From the NCBI GenBank assembly GCA_000697335.1, contig JNEM01015520.1, positions 1 to 35,019 on the forward strand: a stretch of DNA of 35,019 bases, in the 5' to 3' direction. The notes below the pieces were generated by a model. The model searched no databases, was not told the origin of the DNA, and saw nothing but the letters and a program-made list of their open reading frames with translations. Source of the stretch: Conidiobolus incongruus B7586 (Eukaryota; Entomophthoromycota; Entomophthoromycetes; Entomophthorales; Conidiobolaceae). Shown piece by piece: positions 1-14,091 of this stretch. Numbering within the stretch: position 1 is the stretch's first letter; every line of letters starts with the position of its first letter. A program made the translations under genes and the position numbers.

Positions 1-1296
1 TTTTGTTAATTTTTTGAATATATAATATTTTAAACCATTAATATTAATTATATAATATAATTTAATATATCCCACTTTAGTTTTAATAAATTAGTATAAA
101 ATAGGGATAAAAGTTTGATTTAAGATGATAGCTAATAATTTATCATTATTTAAGTTTAGTAAGTTTAATTATATTTATTTTATATTAGAAATAATTATTA
201 TAATAACTTATTTAGTTTTTTCATTATTTGTATAATTAATATAATAATTATTACCTAATTGATATCTTTTCTTACTCCAATTCATTACTAAGGACCTGAT
301 TATCCAAATTAAGCCTTATCAATATTTTACAACTCTATATTTAAGTGACCTCACTGTTATTTAATCATATATATTTATATCTATATATTTCACTTAGTTA
401 TAAAAAAGATATGAAGGGGGTTATATAAATAAAATATCTTTTTACCTAATTATTAATATATTTTTAATATTATTATTAGTTAATACCTTAATACTAAAGG
501 ATCTAGTTATTATATATCTCCTAATATATTAAAAAACCTGTTTTTTTTGATTTTTAACTATTACTATTCATTTATAATCTTAGTTAAATTTATAATTTAT
601 CTGTGAATATTTAAGTTTAATATATATTAAATATAAGTTCAAGGATATTCTATAATTAATTTCTAATTATAAAAAATGTAGTTATTAGATTTTATATATT
701 GATTAAATAAATATAAATAGGGTTTTAATTAATTATTTCTAAATATATTTTATTATTTTAATTTAATTATTGTTTATAATTTTTTAAAATAAATAGTTAA
801 TTGATATTTTACTAAATTTTTCTCTATAGTAAAAGAGTAAATTATTAATAAAATATATATTTTAAATTTTAAAAAATAATATAAATTTTTTCAACAAGAC
901 TATATATTGAATAGTATATTTATTAATAGATTCTTTAATTTTTTAAATATATTTTTTTATTTAAATATTAACTTAATCTAAAAAATTCTTAGATTTGAAA
1001 AATTATATAAAACTTTTTTTTAAATTCTATAAAATTATTAAATAAAGTAAGTTTTCTTTCAAATATAGTTTTAACTTAAGTATAAGTTTTTTTTATAATA
1101 AATCCTTTATTAAAATTATATTAATAAAGTTAGTAATATAGTTATAATAATAATAATTAATATATTAATTAATTTTTTAAATATTTAAAATAATATCTTT
1201 ATACTTCCATAAAAAATAATGTCAAATATAATTTTATTATATGTAATTTAACTAGAAAATATATGATTAAATATATTGATATAATTATTAATACAT
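1..1296. other. AT-rich gene-free stretch, probably decayed repeat
   Basis: No open reading frame, RNA gene or motif could be supported here. Base composition is as extreme as in the transposon block that follows, so it is probably also decayed repeat. The last few hundred bases before 1297 are expected to hold the left part of the mariner-like element whose right end is at 9499. That is an inference from element length only; I could not align this part convincingly. Confidence 0.5.
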
Positions 1297-2461
1297 TAAC
1301 CTATAAAAGTGAATTATAAAATCAAAAACACTTATATTTTTACTGATAACTTTATTAATATTTAATAAAATACTTAAATTACATAATTAAAATTTATTAT
1401 ATTTATTAATAATATATGTTATTAATTGATGATATTTAGTTATTAATTGGTTAAAATATAAACCTTTAAATTTTACCTAAGATAAGTTATAAATTTATAG
1501 GTTTTTAATGATGAAAAAAAATTAAAACTTAGTGTATTTATCTTTAACTTTTTTAACTTCTTTAAGTTTATAAGGTATAAAGTCAATTAACTTTTTATAT
1601 TAAAAAATATTAATCTTATTTTATGTTTCTTAAATATATTTTTAAAGCTAATTGAAATCTTTTATTAAAAGGAAAGCTTTAATAACTTTTTTTAACTAAT
1701 CCCAAAGGTATTTAATTAGGTTAAGGTTAAAAGATTGAAAAAACTACTTTATAACTATTATTTTGTTATTTTTAAGTTATTTTATAATAGAAGTTAAAAT
1801 ATAATAAAAGGTATTATCTTATTAGAAAATAACATTAGATTTTTTTAATTTATATTATTCAATAGTTTTTGTAATTTATTATTTAAAATACTTTAATATA
1901 TTTTAAAATTAATTCCCCTATTAATTTTAAAAAATACTTTATCCTTAAAGATAATATATATCTTTAAATAATAATTAACATATTATTATATTTTTAAGTA
2001 AAATTAACATAATAGTCACCAAGTAATTTTATTTTTTTTTAAAATATCTAGCTTTTTTATTAAATCTACTAAAATATATTTTTATTTCATTAAATTAAAT
2101 AACCTTATTTCAATTAATTTTAATTTAATATTAATAATAATATTTAAACTTTTATTTAATTTTATAATAAGATTTTTTAATCAAAGGTGTTTTTTCTTAA
2201 AATATATATAATATCTATGTTAATATAAAATATATATAATAATATTAGTATTAATTAATATTCTTATATAGTTTTATAGTTCTTGTTATATTTCTATAAT
2301 AATATTATACTTGCTTATACTAACCAATTTATAAATATACTTCTTATCATATTTATTTATTTTTTTAATATATTTAAGTTTAAGATTATATATGTTTTTA
2401 TTGTTATTTTTAATAGCTTTAACTATAATAAATTAGTTAACACTAGTAATTCTAGTAATAT

Positions 2462-2861
2462 TGTTAAGAGACTAGTTTTTTAAATTCTTATATACACTTT
2501 CATATAATCTAATTAACTATAAATTATATGATTAATTTATACTTATATAGTTAAATTAATTATAAAAATAGTATTAAATTATCTAATAAACTAGGTTCTT
2601 CTTTTTTCCTCTCAATTCTTACTATTTTTTACTTTTACACTATTTCTAAAATTGAGACTATATTTTATTAATATTGTAGGATATTAGCACTACCTAATAT
2701 AAATCTTAATATATCAGTGACTCATCCTAGTTTGAAGCTTAATTAAACTTTGTTTACACTTGCACACTACAGCTACATTATATTACCACATTCTGTACCA
2801 TACTATTTTTATATTAAGTTTTCCTCTATACTATATTAGTTTAACTACTACTATATTTATA
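2462..2861 (+). repeat. 5' LTR of the chromovirus
   Basis: 400 bases, aligned without gaps to 7779-8178. It starts TGTTAAGAG and is followed at once by a TGG primer-binding site. About 6% different from its partner, almost entirely by transitions. Confidence 0.92.
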
Positions 2862-5800
2862 TGGTAGCAGCAACAAAACTATTAAAAACCTACTAGAAAT
2901 TAATAATTATCTGTATCAAACCTAATTATTACTATTTTAAATTTTATCTATAATTTATTTTATTTAAATTTAACATTATATACTATAATACTACTAAAAA
3001 AAGAGATACCCTTATATTATTTTAATGATGATAATAGCTTAATTACTAAGTGAATCTAAGACTTTAGTCTTTAAAAACTTACTACCCTCTAAGAAACTTA
3101 TATTAAATAACTTTTGATTGAAAAAAACATATCTCAAAGAGTTTAAATCTAACAAACTAGCTACTTCACTATAATTAATACATTAAACTACCTCTTTAAT
3201 ATCTTTAAAAATAAATTAACTATTTATAATAGCTTAAAAAACCTTTACAAGCTTGAAAACTACTTTAAAAACATAAAGAATTACTTTGATTTGATTCTTA
3301 ATGAAGATCTAAAGAATATCCTTAAATTAGCCACTTTTTTTTTAGAAAAATCTACTTATACTTGGTAGTTAACTTATTACAAGCTTAATCTTAAAAAATC
3401 TTCAAGAGGATAGTTTACTACAAGGATATAAACTTTTAAACAATTGGAAAAAGCCCTTAAAAAGAGGTATTACCTAAAAGATCAAGTTTAATTAGCAAGA
3501 GAAAAGCTTTCCCAACTTAAATAAAAAACTTCTACAAAACAATTAATTGAGAAATTTAATGAGATATACTTAAATATATTAAATATCACTAAAGAAGAAC
3601 AAATCCACAAACTATTACAATACCTTAACCTTCAAGTAAAGCTCTAGTTAGTTAGTAGGGAACACTTTGATAATATGTTTTTTTTAACATTTGTAATACA
3701 GCAATTATAATTGATGATATCTTTTACTTTATAACTAAATCTTCTTACCCTAAAAATTAATCTTTTAAACTTTACTTTAACCCACTTAAGTTTTAAATAA
3801 TAGATGTTTCTACTTTAGGGTTTTATAAGAAAACCTTTAGTAAAGAAGTTAAAGCCTACTTAAGAGTAAACAAAAGTTATTATTATTGCTAAAAAACTTA
3901 AGTTAATTATAAAGCTAACAAATACCTTTTAAAAAAGCAACATCTGTTTAATTCTTAATAATCTTAACTTACCAACCATAAATCAAACCTGAATAATATT
4001 AATATAACTTTAGAATCACCCCTTTTATAATTAGTTAGTAGATTCTAATCTAATCCACAAAAGTTCTAATAAACCAATAATTCCACAAATTAAACTATAT
4101 ATATTAGAGAAATCTAACTGATTAAACCACTAGAAACTAGAAATATTCTAGTAACTAATCTACCTTGTGATTTTTTACATTTAACTATCACCCTATTGTT
4201 TATATTAACTGGTTTTTTTATAGATACACCTGTTAGTGTTTTAATTAACTCTAGTTGTTCTAGTTGTATTATCTCCTCTTTTATTATTGTAAAGTTATCT
4301 TTACCTACTTGAAAAAGCAACTTAATAATCAAATATACTAATAACTTAATAGAACAAGCATCTGGTATTGTATCTAGATACCTATTATTACCCCCTAACT
4401 ACTTTTAATATATTGAATTCCTAGTTAGTAACATTAGTTACAATTTTATACTAGGTTAAAATTAGTTTAAATATCACAATCTTATATCTATGAATATTAC
4501 TCTAAAAGGTTACAAATCTATTTTTTTCACTTTCTAAAAAAAATTAGTAGAATTAATCTCAAAAAATCTACATTACCCTACTATAAAACTATTAAATACT
4601 TTACCTAACACTAACTCTACAATTGTAGCAAATAATTCTATTATTATAAGTAAAAATCAATGTAAAAAGCTAATCAAAAACTTAAATAATTTATAGGGAT
4701 ATGTATTTGTTTATTATTCATCTATTAATACTTCATCTGTTGATTTTAATAAAGTTATATTTAATAACCACTTCTTATACAATATAGTGAGTTAATTTGC
4801 TAATGTTTTTAAACTTGTGAATAAATTACCACCTAAATATAATATTGAACACAAAATTAAATTAATCCCTAGTACACAATTATACTTAAAGTTTATTTAC
4901 CATTTATCTCTTAAATAATACCAAACCTTAAAAGAAAAAATCTAAAAACTACTTGAAAATGGGTATATTAGACTTTTTTCCTCACTATAAAAATCTCTAA
5001 TCCTCTTTATAAAAAAAGCTGATGGTAGTTAAAGATTATACATTAATAACTGTGTTTTAAACTTTAAAACTATTAAGAATAAAACCCCATTACTAAACTT
5101 ATATGATATTAAGGATAAACTACTTAAATCAACTATATTTACTAAACTAAATGTTAAGAATAGATATTATAATATTAAAGTTGAAGAAAATTCTATCCCT
5201 TTAACTACTTTCAATACTTTTTTAAGCTACTATAAATTTACTATTATAAACTTTAAATTGTGTAATACTTTTACAACTTTTACTTAATTTATCAATTCCT
5301 TTTTCAACCTTGTTTTTAATAACTTTGTTATTACTTACCTTGATAATATCTTAATCCATTTAAAAACTAAAGAAGAATATATTTAACATGTTGATTAAAT
5401 CCTACAAATTATTCAAGAACATAAATTACTTTTAAAACTATCAAAATATATCTTTAGTACCTTTTCTATCTTTTTCTATAGTTATATTGTTTCCTCTTAA
5501 AGAATTAGTATTAATCCAACTAAACTCAATAGTGTTAAAGCTTTTATTATACCTATAAACAAAGATTAGCTTATGTTTGTACTTAAATTATTAAATTACT
5601 TTAAAGATTTCATTGATTCTTTTGTTAAACTTGTTACTTTTTTTATTAATCTCTTGAAGAAAAACTCTCCTTTTAAATAAACCCCACTATACACTTTCTG
5701 TATAAATACTTTAATTTTCTATATTACCAATGTTTTTGCTTTATCTATCTTTAATCTAAAACTACCTACTATTATTTTTACTGACTCTAGTTCTTTTGTA

Positions 5801-7778
5801 ATTGGTGGATAGTTAACCTAGTTTGAATTTAATTTATATTTTACCCTACAACTATAGGATAAAATAATAAATAAAAGAGAATAAGTTGAGTTTAACCTTA
5901 TAAATATTATTTTAAAACTAATAATATTCTGGTTAAGAAAAATAAAACCAGCTAAATTAAAATACCTAGTCTATAAATAAAAACTCTTTGCTTTAGTAGA
6001 AATAATCAAAAATCACTTACATTTCTTATCCTACAACCTTTTCTTAACACTTACAAATTATAAATCACTTATCTACTTAAATACTTAAAAGCATTTATCA
6101 AGAAAATAAGTTAGATAGATTAAAACTATCTAAGCTTACCTTTTCTTTATTTAATATCTCTTAGGTTAATAAAACTATGTTGTAGATACTTTGTTAAGAA
6201 ATTTTACATATCTACCCTTTTATTCTAATTGTAAAAATCTAGCAAATATTAACTTAATAATCATTAATAAAGGAAATAAAAAATTTATTAAACTACTTCA
6301 AGAAACACTGTTAAATAATGATTTCTTTATTTTAGTTAAATAAGAACTCTTTAAACCATTAGAAAACTAACTAAAATATGTCAAAAGATTTAAAATTATC
6401 AATAACTTACTATATTATAATAATTGTCTATATATTCTTAATATCCTTAAGATTTAACAAACAATATTTAATGAATGTTATAACTTACTTGTTAAAGGAC
6501 ATTAAAACTAGTTAAAGATTGCTGAGAAAATTAAAACAAGGTATTACTAGCTTTCCTTAATCAAATTAGTTTAGAAATACACTAATACCTGTGATATATG
6601 CTAAAGAATTAAATATAATACTCAACTAAAATATAGTAAACTTATTCCCTTACAAGTTCCTAATGAAACTTAACAATAAATCCAACTTGATTTTATAGAA
6701 ATCCCTAAATCAACAAATAATTATAATAACTTACTAATTGTAATTGATTTATTTTCCAAATATGTTTATTTTATTCCTTGTTTCAAAACTTCTATAGCTA
6801 AAGATGTTGCACAATTGTTATTCTCTAATATCTTTACTTATTATAGAATTCTACAAACTATTGTATCTGATAGAGATATATAATTCAACTCTTGATTTTA
6901 AAAGTTACTATCCTTTTCCTTTAAGATTAACCTAGCTATATCTACTACCAATCATTACTAAACCAATAAACTTATTAAAAAAACTATTAAAACCTTAAAG
7001 TAAATGATTAAAGCTTATATTAACACTAATTAGTTAAATTAAGATGTTTATATCTACCAACTCTAATATTCATTCAACACCTCTATTAATAAATCAACAG
7101 GTTTTAGCCTTTATTTCATTAATTATAATAAACATCCTAACTTAATAATTACTCTAAAACTTTAAATCAACTTACTTTTAAATATTGTTGAATTTTAATC
7201 TAATATCAAACATATCAATTCCCTTGTTAAATTTAACTTAGAAGAAAATTAAAGGATTATAGAATAACAATACTTAAAGTTATTTAGAAACCCTCTTAAA
7301 TATAAAACTAATATGTTTGTATACTTAGAACAATTTACCCTTAAACCTACCTTACTTAAATCTAGCTTAAATCCCAAATACTTACTATTATATTATACTC
7401 CCTATAAAATTTAATCTATTGATTTAAATTTTGAAAATATTACCTTAGAATTACTTTTAACTTTGAGGATCAACTTTACCTTTCACATATCTAAAATTAA
7501 ACCATACTTTAAAGATTTTAACACTTTTTTTAATTGATTAAAAACCTTAAAACTAGATCTAATTATTAATTAAGATAGAGAAGAAAAATACTATGTTAAT
7601 TATATAATTAAGTTTAAATCTATTAGGAATAAACTTTATTTTTATATAAAATGGATGGGTTATCTTATTAAAGAAGTTACATAAGAACCTCTAGAAAATA
7701 TTAAGAATACTTTAGCTTATTATACCTATTTGTAAAAAATTAAAGAGTGTGTCTCTTTTAAAAAACCTACTAGGGGAG

Positions 7779-8178
7779 TGTTAAGAGACTAATTCTTTAA
7801 ATTCTTATATATACTTTCATATAATCCAATTAACTATAAATTATATGATTAATTTATACTTATATAATTAAATTAATTGTATAAATAGTATTAAATTATC
7901 TAATAAACTAGGTTCTTCTTTTTTCCTCTCAATTCTTACTATTTTTTACTTTTACACTATTTCTAAAATTGAGATTATATTCTATTAATATTGTAGGATA
8001 TTGGTACTACCTAATATAAATCTTAATATATCAGTGACTCATCCTAATTTAAAGCTTAATTAAACTTTGTTTACACTTGCACACTATAGCTATATTATAT
8101 TACCATATTCTACACCACACTACTTTTATATTAAGTTTTCCTCTACACTATATTAGTTTAACTACCACTATACTTACA
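7779..8178 (+). repeat. 3' LTR of the chromovirus
   Basis: 400 bases, starting TG and ending CA, preceded by a short purine-rich tract and followed by the AATAT target duplication. The sequence outside it continues the Tc1-like copy 1, matching copy 2 across the insertion point near 30390-30400. Confidence 0.92.
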
Positions 8179-8570
8179 AATATTATAAGTAGATTTATTT
8201 TTTTTATAAAGTTAATTAATACACAAATGAATTTTTTTAAAGAGGGATTTAAATATAATAATTTTAATAAAAAGAATTTAGTATATTTATAAAATATTAT
8301 ATAAAATAATAACAAAAAAATATTGTTATATATTGTTAAATATATCCTTTTATCTAAAAAACCCACAAATTTATAACACACCTTAGTTAAATATTAAAGG
8401 TTAATATTTTTACTAATTGTTTACCCAATATATTAAAATATATTTATTTATTATCAAATAATATATTTTAATTATATATTATAGTTTTAGATAATTTATT
8501 ATATATAATTATTTTATCTATTAATTAAAATATATATATTTTTAATTTTATAACTTATTTTTACAAGTTA

Positions 8571-9499
8571 GTATAGTTATTTAAGATTATATCTTATCAA
8601 ATTTCTCTTTCATTATTAAATTAAATAAAGGTTTTATTATAACAACTATTATAATAAGTATAATAAGCATAGTTAATATATATCAATAAATAAAAATCTA
8701 ATAAATAATAATAATTTATAGATCATATTTTAATATTTAATTTTAGAAGAAAAAAAAAATATATTATCATAATTAAGCAAATATAAATTGATTTATAATT
8801 TAAAGAATTAAGAATAATACTCCTTTAAAACATTAAATATATAAAGAACAATTACAACTGTTATTATTTTATATATAAATCTAATCTTATTATTAATTAA
8901 GAGTTTTAAAATATTATAAAAAAGGTTAATATAAATAAAAAAGCATAGAGCGTTATATATAATTTTAAAGGAAATGGTGGAAAATTAAGGTTAAATTTAT
9001 TAGGTATACTAGATATATATATATTAAAGAATTATCTCCATATTATTCAATAAAGGTTAATTTTAATAATAATAATATATTTTGTTTATTATAAAATTAT
9101 TTTATTAATAATCAATGTACATATTCTGCTTGAAATTAATATTTTAAGTAGATAAAGTATTTATATTAAGCTAAAAGAAAAAGGCTTATTATTTTAATAA
9201 TTAAAGATAGGAGTTCCTTTATTATTGAGATTTTACAATTAAACTTATATAGTTATTGGGTAAATATAAGTATATTGCAATAACTTCTAAGAAAGAAAGT
9301 TCCTATAAATATAATTGATATAAGATATATGAATTATTAGTATTTATTAAAAAAGATTTTTTTAGGTATTTAAAGTTTACTCAAAGTATAAAGAAGAGTT
9401 ATTGATAATATAAGTAAGTATTGATTTTATATTATTTATTTTTGTACATCATTAATTTATTCATAATTATATTCAAGTTTAAATTTAAAAATTTGCCAT
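8571..9499 (+). mobile_element. 3' part of a mariner-like transposon (copy E), cut by Tc1-like copy 1
   Basis: The right end reads GCCAT followed by TA (9500-9501), the inverse of the ends of the two right-hand mariner copies. A plus-strand transposase C-terminus finishes at 9403-9405 with residues LKFTQSIKKSY, against WKFAKSIAKSY (with one stop read as W) in the copy at 31654-32926. The distance from stop to terminus (about 90 bases) is the same in both. A degraded LIIL..D block at about 9193-9220 lies at the expected distance for the second catalytic Asp. The 5' part should lie left of 1297. Family assignment is good for the 3' end; the claim that copy 1 inserted into it is inference from position and size. 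Confidence 0.6.
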
Positions 9500-9501
9500 T
9501 A

Positions 9502-11740
9502 TTTCCGTACTAATGTATTTCAGCTATAGATCTCAAAGTTTGAAATTCAAAAATTTAATTTAAAAACAGAATATAATTTAAATAGATTCAGTGCATTGTA
9601 TGCTTCCAATACTGCTCAATTCATGTAACTAAATATATCATGAAATAAATTATTAATAAATTAATACCTTTTTTTATTAAAGTATTATATATTAGAAATG
9701 GTGACTTGAAACTCATCACTTTACAAGATGTATTATAATAAATTACAACAACTAAATAAAATGTTATGATTTTTTAGTATAACACAAAATATGATATATT
9801 CATGATTTGGATATAATGTATGTCTCGACCAATTTTCTTAAAATAACTTTGTTTTCTAGATATACAACCAAATTTCTCTAATCTTAATCCAATTGCTCAT
9901 GACAAACAAATTATACAATTCATGAAAGGAGCATGTTATATAAATATATTTATATTATGAATTTTCAATGATTTAGTATCATTGAAGATTTCCAAAGAGG
10001 AATATCATTTTATGACAAATATTATGAGTTCATAATTACTGTTTAATTGAACTATAAAGTTAATTTCAAAACCCATAAATTCAATGGAAAATATCTCATA
10101 ACCCAAAAATTGATATATTGAATAATTCGTTTTATGAAAAAAAATTCAAAAACTCTCTTCGCCATTATCAACTGAAATAGACTCTATATTTGGGACTCTT
10201 GTAACAAACCCATTAATTATTCATCAAAATATGATTTTTAATATTGAAAATAAAGGGCATATTGTGTACCAAATATTTTTTTGTAATTTACATTAATCGA
10301 ATATTATTGGAAAATTATTTTTAAGATTCATAAATACAAGATTTGACGAATTGAATTATAAATCAGCCATTAAATTCCAATTAAAATAGTTTGAAAATAA
10401 AACTAGATTAGAAAAGCTATATTTTGATATAAATGCCTGATAAAGCTATATAACTTAATATTGATTAAAAGTCGGAAACACTGATATTTTATTAAAAATG
10501 TTAAAATGAAAATAGTATGCACTTAACGTGATTATGAGAAATATCTTACAAGTATTCGATATAATTAAATTGAGTTAACTAAGAATGACTAACTCTGGTA
10601 TTTTCCTTTAGAGAGATTTGAATTGAAAATTTCTCATAAATCTTTTTGAATTCATGATATCCTTTGATTTATTAAAATATATTCAAAATAAATAAAAATC
10701 TATCACTTTTATTACTGTTATTAGTCATAGAAAAATAGTATTTTGAAATTAACAATAAATTTATTCATAATCCGATCATTTCCTCAAATGTGTGATTCTT
10801 CATTATAACTTTGGGTTGTGATTCTACCGATTGATAGTAGGAGGATGTTAATAGGGAAGGGGGCGGTTTGCTCATGGTTTGTTCAGGGTTTAATGGGCTT
10901 CACAGAAGACCGAGAGTGATGATAAAAGTGTATTCCGACAATAATTATTTTATAGACCATTCGTCAGCCATAAATAGTGTGAATAAGTGTATTAGGTCTT
11001 CAGAAAAATGAGACCTTGAAGTGGAGTGACGGATATTCCAGGGTTATATCTCCATAAGATAATAGATTACAAGATGGGGTTGATCGGGCGGTTTACTATC
11101 TTAGTAACCACAGTATCATTCAAAATGGTCAAAATTAGACAAGGGTTAACTATTATATTGATAAATAATTATTTTGTTAAAACAGTACAATACATTAATA
11201 TAATTAAATTGAATAATAAAAATTGAGTGATTTTATATTTAGATATGGAATATCATTTTTTTGACTTCTTTAGGTTTATATCAAACAAAATTGTATCTGA
11301 ATATAAATGGATTACAAATAAATAAACTCATAAACTAATGAAATCTTGTAATGGCATAAAACTAATTTGATTTTTGTTAGTTTAGAACAATACTTAATAA
11401 AGTATATTACTGAATAATTATCAATTCAAAATTTTATTAAAATATCATAAAATCGAAATTTGCATACTCATTAAAATTTAATATTCAGCTTTTTTTAACA
11501 AAATTAAATACTAAGATTGATGAAACAAATTTTCTCATCCAATAATTTTCAAACTCTAATTATTTCTTGTAAATTTTATATTATTGGTTGAAATATTACA
11601 CAGTATTATTGTTCAAAGGGTATATTATTACCAATATAGTTACAATGATCAAAACTTTAATATGGTTAATCTTCATATTATCAAAATTCATGCATAATCG
11701 ATCAATTTAAAGAGGAGAAAAATTTTTGTGGTAACTGCGT
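9502..11740. other. Gene-free intergenic region left of HSE1
   Basis: Base composition changes abruptly at 9499 to ordinary AT-rich unique sequence. I find no gene with a convincing start, introns or motif. It contains one GC-richer island (10.83-11.1 kb, listed separately). Otherwise nothing recognisable. Confidence 0.5.
10830..11105. other. GC-richer non-coding island, possible structured RNA
   Basis: This stretch is clearly richer in G and C than its surroundings and has no plausible coding frame. It can form two competing helices. GGTCTTC (10995-11001) is the complement of GAAGACC (10905-10911), while AGGTCT (10994-10999) also pairs with AGACCT (11011-11016) in a tight hairpin. A TGATGA box-C-like motif lies near 10917. 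I could not match it to snRNA, RNase P, RNase MRP, SRP or U3 signatures. It could equally be a remnant of a decayed gene or repeat. Confidence 0.25.
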
Positions 11741-11815
11741 AAATTGCCAATGACATAAACCAGAAAAAAGTGACTGGAAATTGCCAAGTGGACTTAAACC
11801 AAAAATAGCCAATCA
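11741..11815 (+). promoter_or_regulatory. Probable HSE1 upstream control region with repeated AAATTGCCAA and a CCAAT box
   Basis: AAATTGCCAA occurs twice (11741-11750 and 11778-11787), each followed about 8-10 bases later by TAAACC. An AGCCAATCA CCAAT-type box lies at 11807-11815. The cluster is 80-150 bases upstream of the HSE1 start codon. CCAAT boxes bind the HAP/NF-Y complex in fungi; function here is inferred. Confidence 0.35.
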
Positions 11816-11893
11816 AAGTAAATAAATTTCAATTGCATATAAATTTATTACTTACACTTTTAAGCAAATACGCATCTCTAATTTTTAATAAAT

Positions 11894-13656
<1,763 letters not shown>

Positions 13657-14089
13657 AATATCATTTGTATTTTCCTTTTAATCCAACGCTGAAATAATCA
13701 TTCACTGATATATTCTATTTAACCTACACCATTTGTGAAATCTAACCTTACAATAAAAGCTTTATCAAGTAAATTTAAAATTCAACACTATTTAGTGTTG
13801 TACGGATAATTGAAATCAACTAAATTAGCTTCAAATAGAATATTAGCTTTATACTAATAATCTGAATGATAATTTTCCTAGAGTAGCATATTCTTAAATT
13901 TTGAATATTATTAATATTAATCACAAATCAAAAATATTAATATCAGGTTGTGAAGTAAATTATAAATTAAAAATAAACTATGTTTATAAACTGAATTAAT
14001 AAATATTAATAAAAAAACATTATTATGTAAATAAAATTAATATTTTCTTTTATTTGATATAATATATTTTCAAGTTGTTGGAAGTTGTT
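13657..14089. other. HSE1 downstream region
   Basis: Contains the HSE1 polyadenylation signal (13752-13757) and a perfect 8-base inverted repeat CAACACTA/TAGTGTTG around 13783-13800. The latter could be a terminator-like hairpin or chance. No gene seen. Confidence 0.4.
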
Positions 14090-14091
14090 TA

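Larger units (their letters stand above)
2462..8178 (+). mobile_element. Chromovirus fossil (Ty3/gypsy LTR retrotransposon)
   Basis: A full-length but thoroughly broken LTR element of 5.7 kb. It has two 400-base LTRs (2462-2861 and 7779-8178), a primer-binding site starting TGG directly after the 5' LTR (2862), a purine tract just before the 3' LTR (about 7773-7778) and a 5-base target duplication AATAT (2457-2461, 8179-8183). Order of parts on the plus strand: gag region about 2.9-4.3 kb, protease region about 4.3-4.7 kb, reverse transcriptase about 4.9-5.45 kb, RNase H about 5.7-6.1 kb, integrase about 6.45-7.2 kb, and a C-terminal chromodomain-like segment about 7.56-7.74 kb. The last marks the chromovirus branch. 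All coding parts carry many tens of breaks, so it is inactive. The LTRs differ at about 24 of 400 sites, nearly all transitions, so LTR divergence overstates its age. Confidence 0.9.
1299..8568 (-). mobile_element. Tc1-like DNA transposon (copy 1), split by a chromovirus insertion
   Basis: The element has 24-base inverted ends beginning ACCTATAAAAG (1299-1322) and, read on the minus strand, ACTTGTAAAAA (8568-8545). It is flanked by TA at 1297-1298 and 8569-8570, the classic Tc1/mariner target duplication. Without the LTR element and its 5-base duplication it is about 1.55 kb, matching the second copy at 29231-30795, with which it is co-linear throughout. The transposase reads on the minus strand. 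Around 1699-1728 the relic of the third catalytic block is legible as NLNLIKYLWD, against the family pattern SPDLNPIEYLWD, with the catalytic Glu now Lys. Many TGG and CAA codons have become stops. It is a dead, transition-riddled copy. Family assignment is established pattern knowledge; the RIP-like cause is inference. Confidence 0.85.

Noticed and set aside
2283-2483. 66-codon plus-strand frame
   Set aside because: It is antisense to the Tc1-like transposase and runs into the LTR; a by-product of AT-rich decay.
4114-4332. 72-codon frame on the minus strand
   Set aside because: It lies antisense inside the chromovirus fossil, with no match to any family; a chance frame in biased sequence.
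8077-8381. Short frames on both strands (8077-8292 and 8148-8381)
   Set aside because: They straddle the junction of the 3' LTR and the Tc1-like copy, so they cannot be old genes. The minus-strand one includes part of the decayed transposase.
8930-9420. IS630-like transposase suggested by LRLNLLGILDI near 8985
   Set aside because: The C-terminal and terminus matches to the mariner copies explain the segment better.
11026-11226. 66-codon frame with a GTG start
   Set aside because: No ATG, no homology, and it overlaps the edge of the GC-richer island; not supported as a gene.
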